Part shown: positions 56,599 through 64,000 of the stretch, in pieces
How the letters are laid out: every line of letters starts with the position of its first letter
Position numbering within the stretch: the stretch's first letter is position 1
Assembly: GCA_902801025.1 (NCBI GenBank)
Contig: CADCGZ010000007.1
Coordinates: 24,642 to 88,641, forward strand
Length of the DNA: 64,000 bases
Direction: 5' to 3'
Source: an uncultured bacterium
Lineage (GTDB): Bacteria > Verrucomicrobiota > Kiritimatiellia > RFP12 > UBA1067
Notes under the pieces: generated by a model
Told to the model about the DNA's origin: nothing
Database searches by the model: none
Seen by the model: only the letters and a program-made list of their open reading frames with translations
Program-made: the position numbers and the translations under genes

Positions 56599-59193
56599 TC
56601 ATCTGATGACTGCCATAAATCCGCCGCTTTTGCCAAGCGAGAAAGTCGTGGCATAGCCAGGGTTCGTCTGGTTGCTGGAATCGTCGACCTTCTTGATGGA
56701 CAAGACATTGTACTCATTGTTCTCGTATGGGCTGGCCAAGAAGGAATACTGCAAATCGTCGCCGGATCGCAGAACCTGCATTCCCCACTGGCTGGAAATC
56801 GCCTCTTCAAGCCCCTTCCAGTCTCCATATTCCGATGTAAACGTGGTGGTTCCGTCAGCAAGGCGAAGGTCCGCGCCAAAGAGTATCGTTGCAGTCGGAT
56901 AATTGGTTTTTAGCTTGTTGATCGTCGAAACCGACAACGACAGATAATCCTTGACGTTCTTGGTTGGGTTGAAGAACCCGCAGACGAGAAGATATATGTT
57001 CTGGGTATCCTTCTCCTTGACGGGCACCCAGCCGAAGGTGGCATTGGAAGCCGGCATGGCTGTAGACGCAGAACCGAACGTTTCGAATCTCGAGGATTTG
57101 AAGAAGAACACTCGCCCGCTTGCGTCAGAAGACCCGTTGCTGCCGGTATAGACGCAGCCATATCCCTCAATATTGGCCATCATTGTCTGCAGGAGTGTTG
57201 AGCTCAGGCCAAACCCCGAAAACACGCAGACATCCGGGTTAGTGGCCTCGAACGCCGCCGCAATGCCCTTGCTGCGCGCAGACACACTCGATACGTTGAT
57301 GCTTTTCAGATTCCACTGAAAGAGGGTGAGCCGTCTCACATACGGCTCCTTCACGGCCTTCCAAAGCGCCGTCATCGTGATGTCCCTGTCGTGAACGACG
57401 CCCACATCCGTATAGACTCCGTCAAGGGACCACCCGACGAACTCATAGCCGTTCTGCGAAGTCACAGGAAGGTCAAACAACGAATAGACGTCCGCCGTGA
57501 CAGATGCGCACGGCGTTCCACCGCAAGTGTCAAACGCGACCGTATACTGCAGCGGCGCATACTTCGCGTACACAATTGTGTTCTCGACGATGTTGTCAAA
57601 CGATGCACTCCAGACCGCAAAGGAATAATGCGCGCGCTCAGGGTCCGCCGGCGCCGTAGCGGCCGAACCCGGAACAACGGTCTCCTGCTTGAGTATCGCT
57701 CCGTCCCAGTCCCGGAAGACAACGAGCTGGCGGTCTGCGGACGGAACGAACGCAAGAAGCTCGGGACGCCCGTCCGTTCCAGAGACCCACGGCAGATACG
57801 AAAGGTCCGCACCTGCAACATCGTTTAGACCTGCCAACGCATCAGCGTCATCTGCAGTCTTCATGTTGCGCCGCGTGGGAACCTTGGATGTTGCAGAAAC
57901 ATAGATTGTTGATGTCTTCGTCCAGCAGTTGTCGAACAGCCCAGCGTCCGTTGCGCTGGTGTTGTATGTCAAGGAAGCTGTCATCTCGCCCCAGGAGCCA
58001 GTAGCGGAAACCGTTCCATAAGAGGCGCAGTTTAGAAAGCGGAAGTAACCGGTCGCCCACCCGGTGTTCGTGCTGATTTTACCGCACAATCCACCTGCGG
58101 AGCTCCCGCCGTCCACCGAACCGTAGTTGGCGCAGTTGCGGAAGGTCAGGTCGCGTGTATTCGCCTCGCTACTCATGTATGTGCCCCAGAAGCCTGCAAG
58201 TCCTCCGGCGTTGCTGGCATTGCCGCCGGTACCGATCGTCCCATAGTTGGCGCAGCCATCGAAAACCGCGGACACGCTGGATGTGCCCTGCCCGACAATG
58301 CCGCCTATCGCATTACACGACGACGTGGTGATGATCGATCCAGTGTTGATGCAATCGATGAAATAGGACCTGTTTCCGTACTCCTTGTGATTCCCGAAGA
58401 CTATATAGCCAACAAGTCCGCCCGCATTGACGCTCCCGCCTGTCACCGTAATGTCGCCTTTGTTGACGCAACCGATAAAGACAAAGCGTGTGATCGTCGC
58501 CTTGCCGCCAGTAAGGGCGCCGACAAATCCTCCCGACCCCCAGCTGGAATTGTTGTCCCCTCCCACGGAAAATGACACGTCGTTCGTGCAAGAGTCAAAA
58601 GTCACCACGACGCCGTCGGATTCGTCCTTTGTCGCAACACCAACGAAACCTCCCACCATCGCATTCGCCTTCCCGTTCTTGGAGAGCGAGCATGATGCGT
58701 CGGTGGCGCATCGCTCAAACAGAGTCCCCGCATATGCCGCCCCGGCAAAAAGGCCGATGCCGACACCGCCAACGTTGCCGGTGCTATGCTTGATCGTATA
58801 CCCCTTCACCGTAACGCCGCTGAACGTGCCGGAATGGGCGCCTTTGCAGATTGCGCCGTATCCGGTGCCTGTCATAGTCGTGTTGGCGGAATCCAAAGAT
58901 CCATCAACGACAATGTTCTTGATCGTCCCTTGGAACTTGTCGAACAAAGGCGTGGAGCCCCTCCAGGAAAGAACGTGTCCGTTGCCGTCGATAACGCCTT
59001 TGAACGCCGGCAGCATAGCATAGTCAGTCGATGAAAGATCCATGTCAGCTGTTAGCGTGTATGAGCCGGCAGGATCATCCGCAAGCGCCGCCGCAAGGTC
59101 GGCCGCAGTGGAAATGTCAACCGCATAGGCGAAAACGGAATTGAGAAGCAGGCCCGCCGCGAAGAGGAACGTCGTCAATCTAAGGGTTTTCAT
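56599..59193 (-). CDS. Giant secreted GLUG/InlB-repeat protein with a degenerate EEP-like C-terminus (864 aa)
   Basis: Signal peptide MKTLRLTTFLFAAGLLLNSVFA. Residues about 30-420 carry GLUG-type repeats (GGFVGVATKDESDG, GGFVGALTGG, GGLVGYIVFGN, GGIVGQGTS, GGLAGFWG, GGLCGKIS). Residues about 500-610 form two Listeria-Bacteroides (InlB-type) beta-grasp repeats (YAKYAPLQYTVAFDTCGGTP; YEFVGWSLDG). Residues about 620-864 resemble an endonuclease/exonuclease/phosphatase fold (LTLFQWNLKSIN; ILFGADLRLADG; DLQYSFLAS), but the catalytic Glu and terminal His are missing. The C-terminus is GGFMAVIR. ATG 59193 follows AGGAGG by 5 nt. A promoter and tandem operator lie upstream, and the next gene is a beta-helix enzyme. 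Confidence 0.85.
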   Translation of the reverse strand: MKTLRLTTFLFAAGLLLNSVFAYAVDISTAADLAAALADDPAGSYTLTADMDLSSTDYAMLPAFKGVIDGNGHVLSWRGSTPLFDKFQGTIKNIVVDGSLDSANTTMTGTGYGAICKGAHSGTFSGVTVKGYTIKHSTGNVGGVGIGLFAGAAYAGTLFERCATDASCSLSKNGKANAMVGGFVGVATKDESDGVVVTFDSCTNDVSFSVGGDNNSSWGSGGFVGALTGGKATITRFVFIGCVNKGDITVTGGSVNAGGLVGYIVFGNHKEYGNRSYFIDCINTGSIITTSSCNAIGGIVGQGTSSVSAVFDGCANYGTIGTGGNASNAGGLAGFWGTYMSSEANTRDLTFRNCANYGSVDGGSSAGGLCGKISTNTGWATGYFRFLNCASYGTVSATGSWGEMTASLTYNTSATDAGLFDNCWTKTSTIYVSATSKVPTRRNMKTADDADALAGLNDVAGADLSYLPWVSGTDGRPELLAFVPSADRQLVVFRDWDGAILKQETVVPGSAATAPADPERAHYSFAVWSASFDNIVENTIVYAKYAPLQYTVAFDTCGGTPCASVTADVYSLFDLPVTSQNGYEFVGWSLDGVYTDVGVVHDRDITMTALWKAVKEPYVRRLTLFQWNLKSINVSSVSARSKGIAAAFEATNPDVCVFSGFGLSSTLLQTMMANIEGYGCVYTGSNGSSDASGRVFFFKSSRFETFGSASTAMPASNATFGWVPVKEKDTQNIYLLVCGFFNPTKNVKDYLSLSVSTINKLKTNYPTATILFGADLRLADGTTTFTSEYGDWKGLEEAISSQWGMQVLRSGDDLQYSFLASPYENNEYNVLSIKKVDDSSNQTNPGYATTFSLGKSGGFMAVIR

Positions 59194-59217
59194 AGACACC
59201 TCCTATGTCTCGTAAAC

Positions 59218-59247
59218 ATCTTAACAAAAATTGAATGAATTACACAA
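59218..59247 (-). promoter_or_regulatory. Promoter of the 864-residue adhesin module
   Basis: TTGTGT (59242-59247), 18 bp, then TAAGAT (59218-59223) on the minus strand. The direct-repeat pair begins 14 bp upstream of the -35 box. A perfect AGGAGG Shine-Dalgarno precedes the ATG. Confidence 0.5.
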
Positions 59248-59261
59248 GAAGAAAAACCGCC

Positions 59262-59282
59262 CCCCAGTTATTACCTCGATTA
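59262..59282 (-). promoter_or_regulatory. Tandem direct-repeat operator candidate, copy B
   Basis: TAATCGAGG (59274-59282) and TAACTGGGG (59262-59270) on the minus strand, separated by 3 bp, differ at one and two positions from the perfect repeat before the 1367-residue adhesin gene. The left unit overlaps the stop codon of the GH88-type gene. Confidence 0.55.
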
Positions 59283-60545
59283 CTGCCCCAGACATTGCTT
59301 CGACGGCGCGGTTGGGATCTGCCGCTCGCGCTTGAGGTCCAGGAGAAGCTCGATGTAGTAGTAGTCTCCGTAGTTCAGCGGGACGTCGATGTCGGTACCG
59401 TCCGGCTTCGAGGCGACGGCATGTTTTAGGACAAACCCACCGATCTCCGTCGGCTTCGCGAAGTAGGCGTCGGACGAGAGGGATTTGGCGATCTTGATTG
59501 CCTCTGCGCGATAGCTCGCGGCCTTCTCCTTGTCGGGGCAGATCTTCGAGAGCTTGAGGAATCCGCACCCGAGGACGGCCGCGGCGGATGTGTCGCGCTC
59601 TTCGTTCGGAATGTTCGGCGCCTCGTAGTCCCAGTACGGAATCCTGTCCTCCGGCACGTTCTTTTCGTTCAGCGCGTAGTCGGCGACCTTGATCGCCGCA
59701 TCGAGGAAGCGCTGCTCGCTCGTGAAGGAATGCATCATAGGAAATCCGTAGACGACCCAGCCCTGTCCGCGGCTCCAGTGGCCGACGCCCTGTCCGTTCA
59801 GGTGCTTTATGAGCTCGCCGGTCTTGAAGTCGAGGAGCGCGAAGTGGTACGACGAGCCGTCTGGACGCAGTAGGTACTTGATCGTAGTGTCGGCATGGGC
59901 CTCAGCCATGTCGCGAAACACTCCGCCGTCAAGCCAGTCGCGCGGCTGCCCTTCCCAGCCCTCGCACGGAAACTTCCCCGCCCATTCGAGAAGCTCCAAG
60001 TTGAGCATGCAGTCGACGATTATCGAGCAGCTGTCGGCCCACTTGCCGTTCCAGTTCCCCCAAACCTGAATCGCCTGGCAGCGCGGACGCCAGCGTGTGC
60101 AGAGCGTGCGCGCGGCGTCGTAGAGATAGCCGGCATACTTCCTGTCACCTGTGATCCGGTAGGCATTTCCGGCCGATGGAAGGAACATGAAGCCGAGGTC
60201 GTGGTGAAGGTTAGACGTGCGAATGTGCGCCTGTTCCTCGGTGTACTTCTCGGCAAGCTCGCGCCACTTCGCCTCGCCTGTCGCCTCGTGGAGATACCAG
60301 AGACAACCTTGGAAAAATCCGCTGCACCAGTCCCAGTCCTTGCAGAAGACGACCTTGCCATTCCTGAACGTCTTTGGATAAGGCGCCTCCTTAGTGTAGC
60401 CGAGTTTCGCGTTCTCGGCGAGCACCGTGTAGTTCGTGCCGAATCGCGCAATCGCGGAGTCGACCCACGCGAAGTCTTCCTCTGCGAACGCTACTGCAAC
60501 GGACATTGCCGCCGACAACAAAACGAAGACATGCTTTTTCATCAT
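59280..60545 (-). CDS. Secreted GH88-type unsaturated glucuronyl hydrolase
   Basis: A 421-residue exported enzyme with signal peptide (MMKKHVFVLLSAAMSVAVAFA) and an (alpha/alpha)6 barrel. GH88 features include WDWCSGFFQGCLWYL (about residue 70), TSNLHHDLGFMFLPS (Asp, about residue 110), SIIVDCMLNLELLEWA (second Asp, about residue 175), HWSRGQGWVVYG (about residue 256) and ERDTSAAAVLGC (about residue 315). GH88 hydrolyses the 4,5-unsaturated uronic acid left at the non-reducing end by polysaccharide lyases; GH105 is the close alternative. It follows the heparinase-type lyase gene by 17 bp, so lyase and hydrolase form a natural pair. Shine-Dalgarno-like GGAAAGG lies just upstream. Confidence 0.9.
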   Translation of the reverse strand: MMKKHVFVLLSAAMSVAVAFAEEDFAWVDSAIARFGTNYTVLAENAKLGYTKEAPYPKTFRNGKVVFCKDWDWCSGFFQGCLWYLHEATGEAKWRELAEKYTEEQAHIRTSNLHHDLGFMFLPSAGNAYRITGDRKYAGYLYDAARTLCTRWRPRCQAIQVWGNWNGKWADSCSIIVDCMLNLELLEWAGKFPCEGWEGQPRDWLDGGVFRDMAEAHADTTIKYLLRPDGSSYHFALLDFKTGELIKHLNGQGVGHWSRGQGWVVYGFPMMHSFTSEQRFLDAAIKVADYALNEKNVPEDRIPYWDYEAPNIPNEERDTSAAAVLGCGFLKLSKICPDKEKAASYRAEAIKIAKSLSSDAYFAKPTEIGGFVLKHAVASKPDGTDIDVPLNYGDYYYIELLLDLKRERQIPTAPSKQCLGQ

Positions 60546-60562
60546 GGCCTTTCCCGCTCCTG

Positions 60563-63500
60563 TCACTTGATGCGCTCGACCTTGGTATTGGGGTCCGCGA
60601 CAACTATGTAGTCGACATTGAGCCCGCCTCCGCCGACGTTCGTCATGCGGATTGTATTTTCGCCATGGCGCAGCCGGAACGTCATCGGACGCGACTTGTC
60701 CGCAGGATCGGGAATCGCCAGAAGGCGCCAGTCGTCGTTGCCGTTGGAGAACCCACCAGTGGCGGGGAACGAAAACGCGCCAAGCTCGACAACCGGCTCT
60801 CCGTTCATCGCGACTTCACGAGTGCGGTCCTTGTCAGCGCAGCCGCAAAGAAGCACCTGGTAGTAGGCGTCCTTCGGCACGGAGACTTTCCATTCAAGCC
60901 AATGTCCTTCGTTGTCCCACTTGAAGATCGAATCCCCGACAGCGGCCGTCTTGTTGTTTGAGATGCGCACCTCGCCACCACCCTGCGCCGAGAAATCCTC
61001 CGCCTGTACAACGGCCTTGAATCCCTTTGGGGCGGGAAGTTTCGCGGCCTCGCCGCGGCGCTTCTTCGCCTGCGCCGTGCGTTCCGCGACCACCTTCGCC
61101 TCCTTTGCCGCAGCCTCCTCTGCGAGCCGCTTGAGCTCCGCCTTCCTGAACTCCGCGATTGGCTTAGCCCCCTTGGGGACGATCTCCTTCGTCTCGCCGG
61201 CCTTGAGCTCGAACGACTTACCCTCAGGGATCGAGAGCGAGACCTTCGCGGCAGATGCGCCGCAGTTGCGGACAAGCACGCTCCCCGTTTCGGTGCGCTC
61301 GACGACGGCAGATCCGGGAACCGAAGTCCCGAGCGAAATCCGCCCCGCCTTCAGCTTTGTGCCGCCTGCAAAGGCAATCGCACGCATAGTGCCATCCTTC
61401 GCGAGCGAAACAAACGCCTGCTGCGCATCGGTTTCGACGCCGCCTATCGTCCGCGAGCCGTCCTTGATCGAAGCGTAGCAGAAGTCCCGTCCACCGTCGG
61501 CGAGCGACAGCACAAGCGTCGCATAGCCCTTCTCCAGCCCTCCCGACTGCCGCACTTCGCGCACGAAGCCGGAACCTGAGATGTCGATCACGTTGCCGAA
61601 GACCGTCGACTTCGTCTTCCGACGCTCGAAGATAGGAGTTTCCAACTCGCGCCTCGGCTGCGCCTTGCCGAAAACAAATTCCGTGTCCTCGTTGCCAGCA
61701 AAGAGGAGACGGAGCTCGCGGTCGTTGTTGCGGAACTTCGCGACTACGCCGGACGCTCCCGAAACCGACTTCATGTCCTTGAGCTCGTTGTATCCAGGGC
61801 TGCGCGGTTCGGGGAGCGAGAACGGCTTTGCCTCGCCGGTTACGCCCTCGCAGCTCCCGCGCGGATGCCAAGTCAGGTCATAGACGCGATCAAGCATGCC
61901 GACCACCGTGAACAGGTCGGCGACATATCCACGCGTCATGAAAAGAGACCTGTCCATAGTGACGCCAGGATAGGCCTCGTCCGTCCTGCCGCGCATAAGG
62001 CCGAACGCGTCGCCAGCCGCGTACGTGAGAAGCTCCGCGCCGCAGGGCGCCTGCTCCTGCATGTCGACGTTCAGCGTGTTGTGCGCAAAAGTCGTGTGGA
62101 ACCAGTTGCGGTAGATAGGGTCTTCGTACCAGGCCGTACCAGGATCGGGCACCTGCAACGCGCCAAACGCCCACAAGTCGATATTCAGCTTGTCGGGGTG
62201 TCCATGCGAGCGGTTGGGACCGTAGTCGAGGAGGAGGTTCCGCGTGCCCTCACCGTCGGTGACGCGAAGAACGCCGTAGCCGACGCCGTTCAGATTGACA
62301 CTCTCCGGCGCGACGACCTCGCCTGACGACGAAAGATCCACGTCGTACAGCGTCGAAATCGTGAAGAGCTGGAAGCCAGCCATCAGCCGTCGTTTGATGC
62401 GCCGCAGAACCTCGAGATACTTCGGGTCGCGGTAACGCAGGTATCCGTACTCGTAGAGGTCGGAGTTGTAGCCGACAAGCGAGGCGTTGCCCGAATCGTG
62501 GATCGCCGGCGAGACGAGGTTCGGATAGCTGAAGTAGAGCGGCGAGTCGAACACGCACTTCAGCGCGCAGCCGCGATAGCGATATAGGTCGATGCCGTGG
62601 TGCCACAGCATCTCCGCGTCCACGACAAGCGCCTGGAGCGCCATGAACTGATACCCCATCGCGCCCTCGCACCACATGCCGTCGACGTCGATGGACTTCC
62701 CGGAGAAATGAAGCTCCACGCCGCTCGGCTGGGGGTTGGGCGTTCCCTCCCACCACTTCAAGGGCGTCTTCCCCTTTCTTTCTGTCCAGTTGAGGCCGTA
62801 AAGCGCGGTGTTTACAAGATCCTCGTCGTCGCACGCAAGCCCTGCGGCGAGTATGGCCGCAGTGCAGATTGCGGACCAGTTCGTGGCGTTCCTCAGGTGC
62901 GCCCTGTTCTGGCGGATGAAGCGCCCCGACCCCGCGACGAGGTCATCGGCTATGTGGCGGCGGTCGGCATCGGAGAAGCACTTCGACTCGCGCACGAAGT
63001 CATAGCCAATTGCGACCTGGATGAGCCACGTCGCGTCGCTGAGTCGCTGGTCGAACACCTTGGAGGGATCGTGCGAGAAACCATGGCGCGCGCCAACGCC
63101 GTAGTTGGGCCACGCGTCGGCGTATGCAATGAGCAGCTTCCTCGCGTACTCGGCGTACTTCTCGTCGCCGAAAAGCTGGTAGGCCGTACCGAGGTTCGCG
63201 ATGTCGAGGGAAAGGTTGTTGTGCGTCTTCCCGACCTTGGAGTCGGAGATGTGTTCCCACTTCCCGTCCGCGCCCTTCACCGGCTGCGGGACGGCGACGG
63301 ACTGCGCGATGCGGCGGTCCATCGCCACTCGCAGCGCAGACGCCTGTCCGCGGAGAGTCTCGGAAGTCTTCATCATCGCGCGGAACCTGGCAACGTCCTC
63401 CTTGTCCCATGTAGTGCAGGGATGTCCCTTTGACATGCGGGGCTTCCCATGCACTTCGACCGCGCCGCGCGCGCCAGTTCCGGTTGGCATCACGGCGTTT

Positions 63501-64000
63501 GCAATTGGTGCGACCGAATACTCCTTGGGCGCGGCGATCAGCGCGGAGACGTCCGTCGTCGACATGACGCGCACGCGCGCCCAACCGCCGTAGTTCGGAC
63601 CCTCCTTGCCGCCGGGGAGCTTGCGGCGCGGATACGTCGAGATGCATTTGATCGACACAGTCGTTCCCTTTGCCTTTATGGGAATCTCCTGGTACTTGCC
63701 AGGGCGCTCCTCGAGATCGACCGTCTTCACCACCTTGCCGTCGACGGCGATCTCGGCTTTCTTCACGCACATCGTACCGTGGTAGTCGAGCTGCATGAGG
63801 TCGACGCGCTCTATCGCGCATGGCGCAATGAGCGAAATCACAAGCGTTCCGCCATCCATTGGCGCGCCGAAGAGCGTTCCGCCTCGCATGTTGCGCGGAT
63901 CTTCCTTCGGAATCGCCCGCAGCCCGGGCCAATCCTTGTTGACCGGCGCCCCGATCGTGACGGCCGTCGCGCCGAGCGAGGTCTGCGCGACGTTGAACAG
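60563..64000 (-). CDS. Heparinase II/III-type polysaccharide lyase with CBM (N-terminus off the window)
   Basis: The frame is open to base 64000 (1145 visible residues), so the signal peptide and N-terminus are missing. An N-terminal discoidin-like beta domain (VDLMQLDYHGTMCVKKAEI, read in part) is followed by an alginate-lyase/heparinase alpha-toroid (about residues 180-520: RFRAMMKTSETLRGQA, LSDATWLIQVAIGYDFV, RNATNWSAICTAAILAAG). The heparinase II/III-type beta-sandwich (LLDYGPNRSHGHPDKLNID, FAHNTLNVDMQEQAP with the conserved His) lies at about 610-790. After a charged Lys/Glu/Ala-rich linker, a CBM6/35-like C-terminal domain (VVQAEDFSAQGGGEV; NTIRMTNVGGGGLNVDYI) ends the protein. It cleaves uronate-containing polysaccharide by elimination. 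It precedes the GH88-type gene by 17 bp. Confidence 0.88.
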   Translation of the reverse strand: MFNVAQTSLGATAVTIGAPVNKDWPGLRAIPKEDPRNMRGGTLFGAPMDGGTLVISLIAPCAIERVDLMQLDYHGTMCVKKAEIAVDGKVVKTVDLEERPGKYQEIPIKAKGTTVSIKCISTYPRRKLPGGKEGPNYGGWARVRVMSTTDVSALIAAPKEYSVAPIANAVMPTGTGARGAVEVHGKPRMSKGHPCTTWDKEDVARFRAMMKTSETLRGQASALRVAMDRRIAQSVAVPQPVKGADGKWEHISDSKVGKTHNNLSLDIANLGTAYQLFGDEKYAEYARKLLIAYADAWPNYGVGARHGFSHDPSKVFDQRLSDATWLIQVAIGYDFVRESKCFSDADRRHIADDLVAGSGRFIRQNRAHLRNATNWSAICTAAILAAGLACDDEDLVNTALYGLNWTERKGKTPLKWWEGTPNPQPSGVELHFSGKSIDVDGMWCEGAMGYQFMALQALVVDAEMLWHHGIDLYRYRGCALKCVFDSPLYFSYPNLVSPAIHDSGNASLVGYNSDLYEYGYLRYRDPKYLEVLRRIKRRLMAGFQLFTISTLYDVDLSSSGEVVAPESVNLNGVGYGVLRVTDGEGTRNLLLDYGPNRSHGHPDKLNIDLWAFGALQVPDPGTAWYEDPIYRNWFHTTFAHNTLNVDMQEQAPCGAELLTYAAGDAFGLMRGRTDEAYPGVTMDRSLFMTRGYVADLFTVVGMLDRVYDLTWHPRGSCEGVTGEAKPFSLPEPRSPGYNELKDMKSVSGASGVVAKFRNNDRELRLLFAGNEDTEFVFGKAQPRRELETPIFERRKTKSTVFGNVIDISGSGFVREVRQSGGLEKGYATLVLSLADGGRDFCYASIKDGSRTIGGVETDAQQAFVSLAKDGTMRAIAFAGGTKLKAGRISLGTSVPGSAVVERTETGSVLVRNCGASAAKVSLSIPEGKSFELKAGETKEIVPKGAKPIAEFRKAELKRLAEEAAAKEAKVVAERTAQAKKRRGEAAKLPAPKGFKAVVQAEDFSAQGGGEVRISNNKTAAVGDSIFKWDNEGHWLEWKVSVPKDAYYQVLLCGCADKDRTREVAMNGEPVVELGAFSFPATGGFSNGNDDWRLLAIPDPADKSRPMTFRLRHGENTIRMTNVGGGGLNVDYIVVADPNTKVERIK

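Noticed and set aside
41293..59193. PEP-CTERM, LPXTG, type V autotransporter barrel or classic type IX sorting domain on the giant proteins
   Set aside because: None of these motifs is present at the C-termini; only the short hydrophobic-basic ending was seen.
1..64000. tRNA, rRNA, tmRNA, RNase P RNA or SRP RNA genes
   Set aside because: I looked for T-loop consensus and conserved cores; the few GGTTCGA-like hits lie within coding sequence and lack an acceptor stem. None was supported.
1..64000. CRISPR array or prophage
   Set aside because: No regularly spaced repeats with unique spacers and no phage structural, integrase or cas genes were found. The 63-bp repeats at 18808-19381 are coding and contiguous.

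Overview
A 64 kb stretch of a GC-rich bacterial chromosome in which every supported gene lies on the minus strand, so transcription runs from high to low coordinates. There are no tRNA or rRNA genes, CRISPR arrays, phage genes or transposases. Several features suggest the PVC superphylum, most likely a Kiritimatiellia- or Lentisphaeria-like gut or sediment bacterium: huge secreted DUF2341/LamG/beta-helix proteins, glycan-degrading enzymes without SusC/SusD, TAT-exported Gfo/Idh oxidoreductases, and short dispersed repeats that are translated inside housekeeping genes. This placement is an inference from gene content; no marker gene was compared.

Region 1 (1-17.4 kb) is mostly housekeeping, with genes overlapping by a few bases. 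One operon (9715 down to 2806) holds a fused MurU-AmgK peptidoglycan-recycling enzyme, a 700-residue protein of unknown function, RsgA without its zinc domain, a membrane metallophosphoesterase and QueA. A PAS protein, an RluA pseudouridine synthase, a zinc-ribbon protein and a truncated deacetylase-like gene follow. Upstream lie a TPR-like membrane protein, an MTA/SAH deaminase, a BioH-like hydrolase, CoaB, an HD hydrolase, a MATE exporter and an orphan histidine kinase.

Region 2 (17.4-26.9 kb) holds a DUF4143 ATPase with a strong promoter and a putative operator, a frameshifted 21-residue-repeat protein, a three-gene exported operon with CsgG-like features, a 404 bp interval with a promoter but no convincing gene, an ELM1-like protein, an NrnA-type DHH phosphoesterase and a CE7 esterase.

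Region 3 (26.9-64 kb) is a glycan-utilisation island. A heparinase II/III-type lyase and a GH88 unsaturated glucuronyl hydrolase come first. Three modules follow, each a giant surface protein and then one or two secreted enzymes: GLUG/InlB-repeat protein plus beta-helix enzyme; DUF2341/LamG/PKD protein plus beta-helix enzyme and deacetylase; DUF2341/LamG/beta-strand-repeat protein plus DUF4838 and a second large putative glycosidase. An import and catabolic operon completes it: Na+ symporter, TAT epimerase, minimal NagA, NagB, a Gfo/Idh-DUF1080 fusion, a TAT Gfo/Idh, a NagX/HGSNAT-like acyltransferase and an LA_2272-type repeat protein. The simplest reading is surface capture and cleavage of a uronate- and amino-sugar-containing polysaccharide, periplasmic redox processing (perhaps 3-keto chemistry) and NagA/NagB catabolism.

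The most notable regulatory signals are a class of promoters whose TATAAT box lies only 6-10 nt before the start codon, implying leaderless mRNAs, and a 21-bp tandem direct-repeat operator at the same position before two of the giant surface-protein genes.
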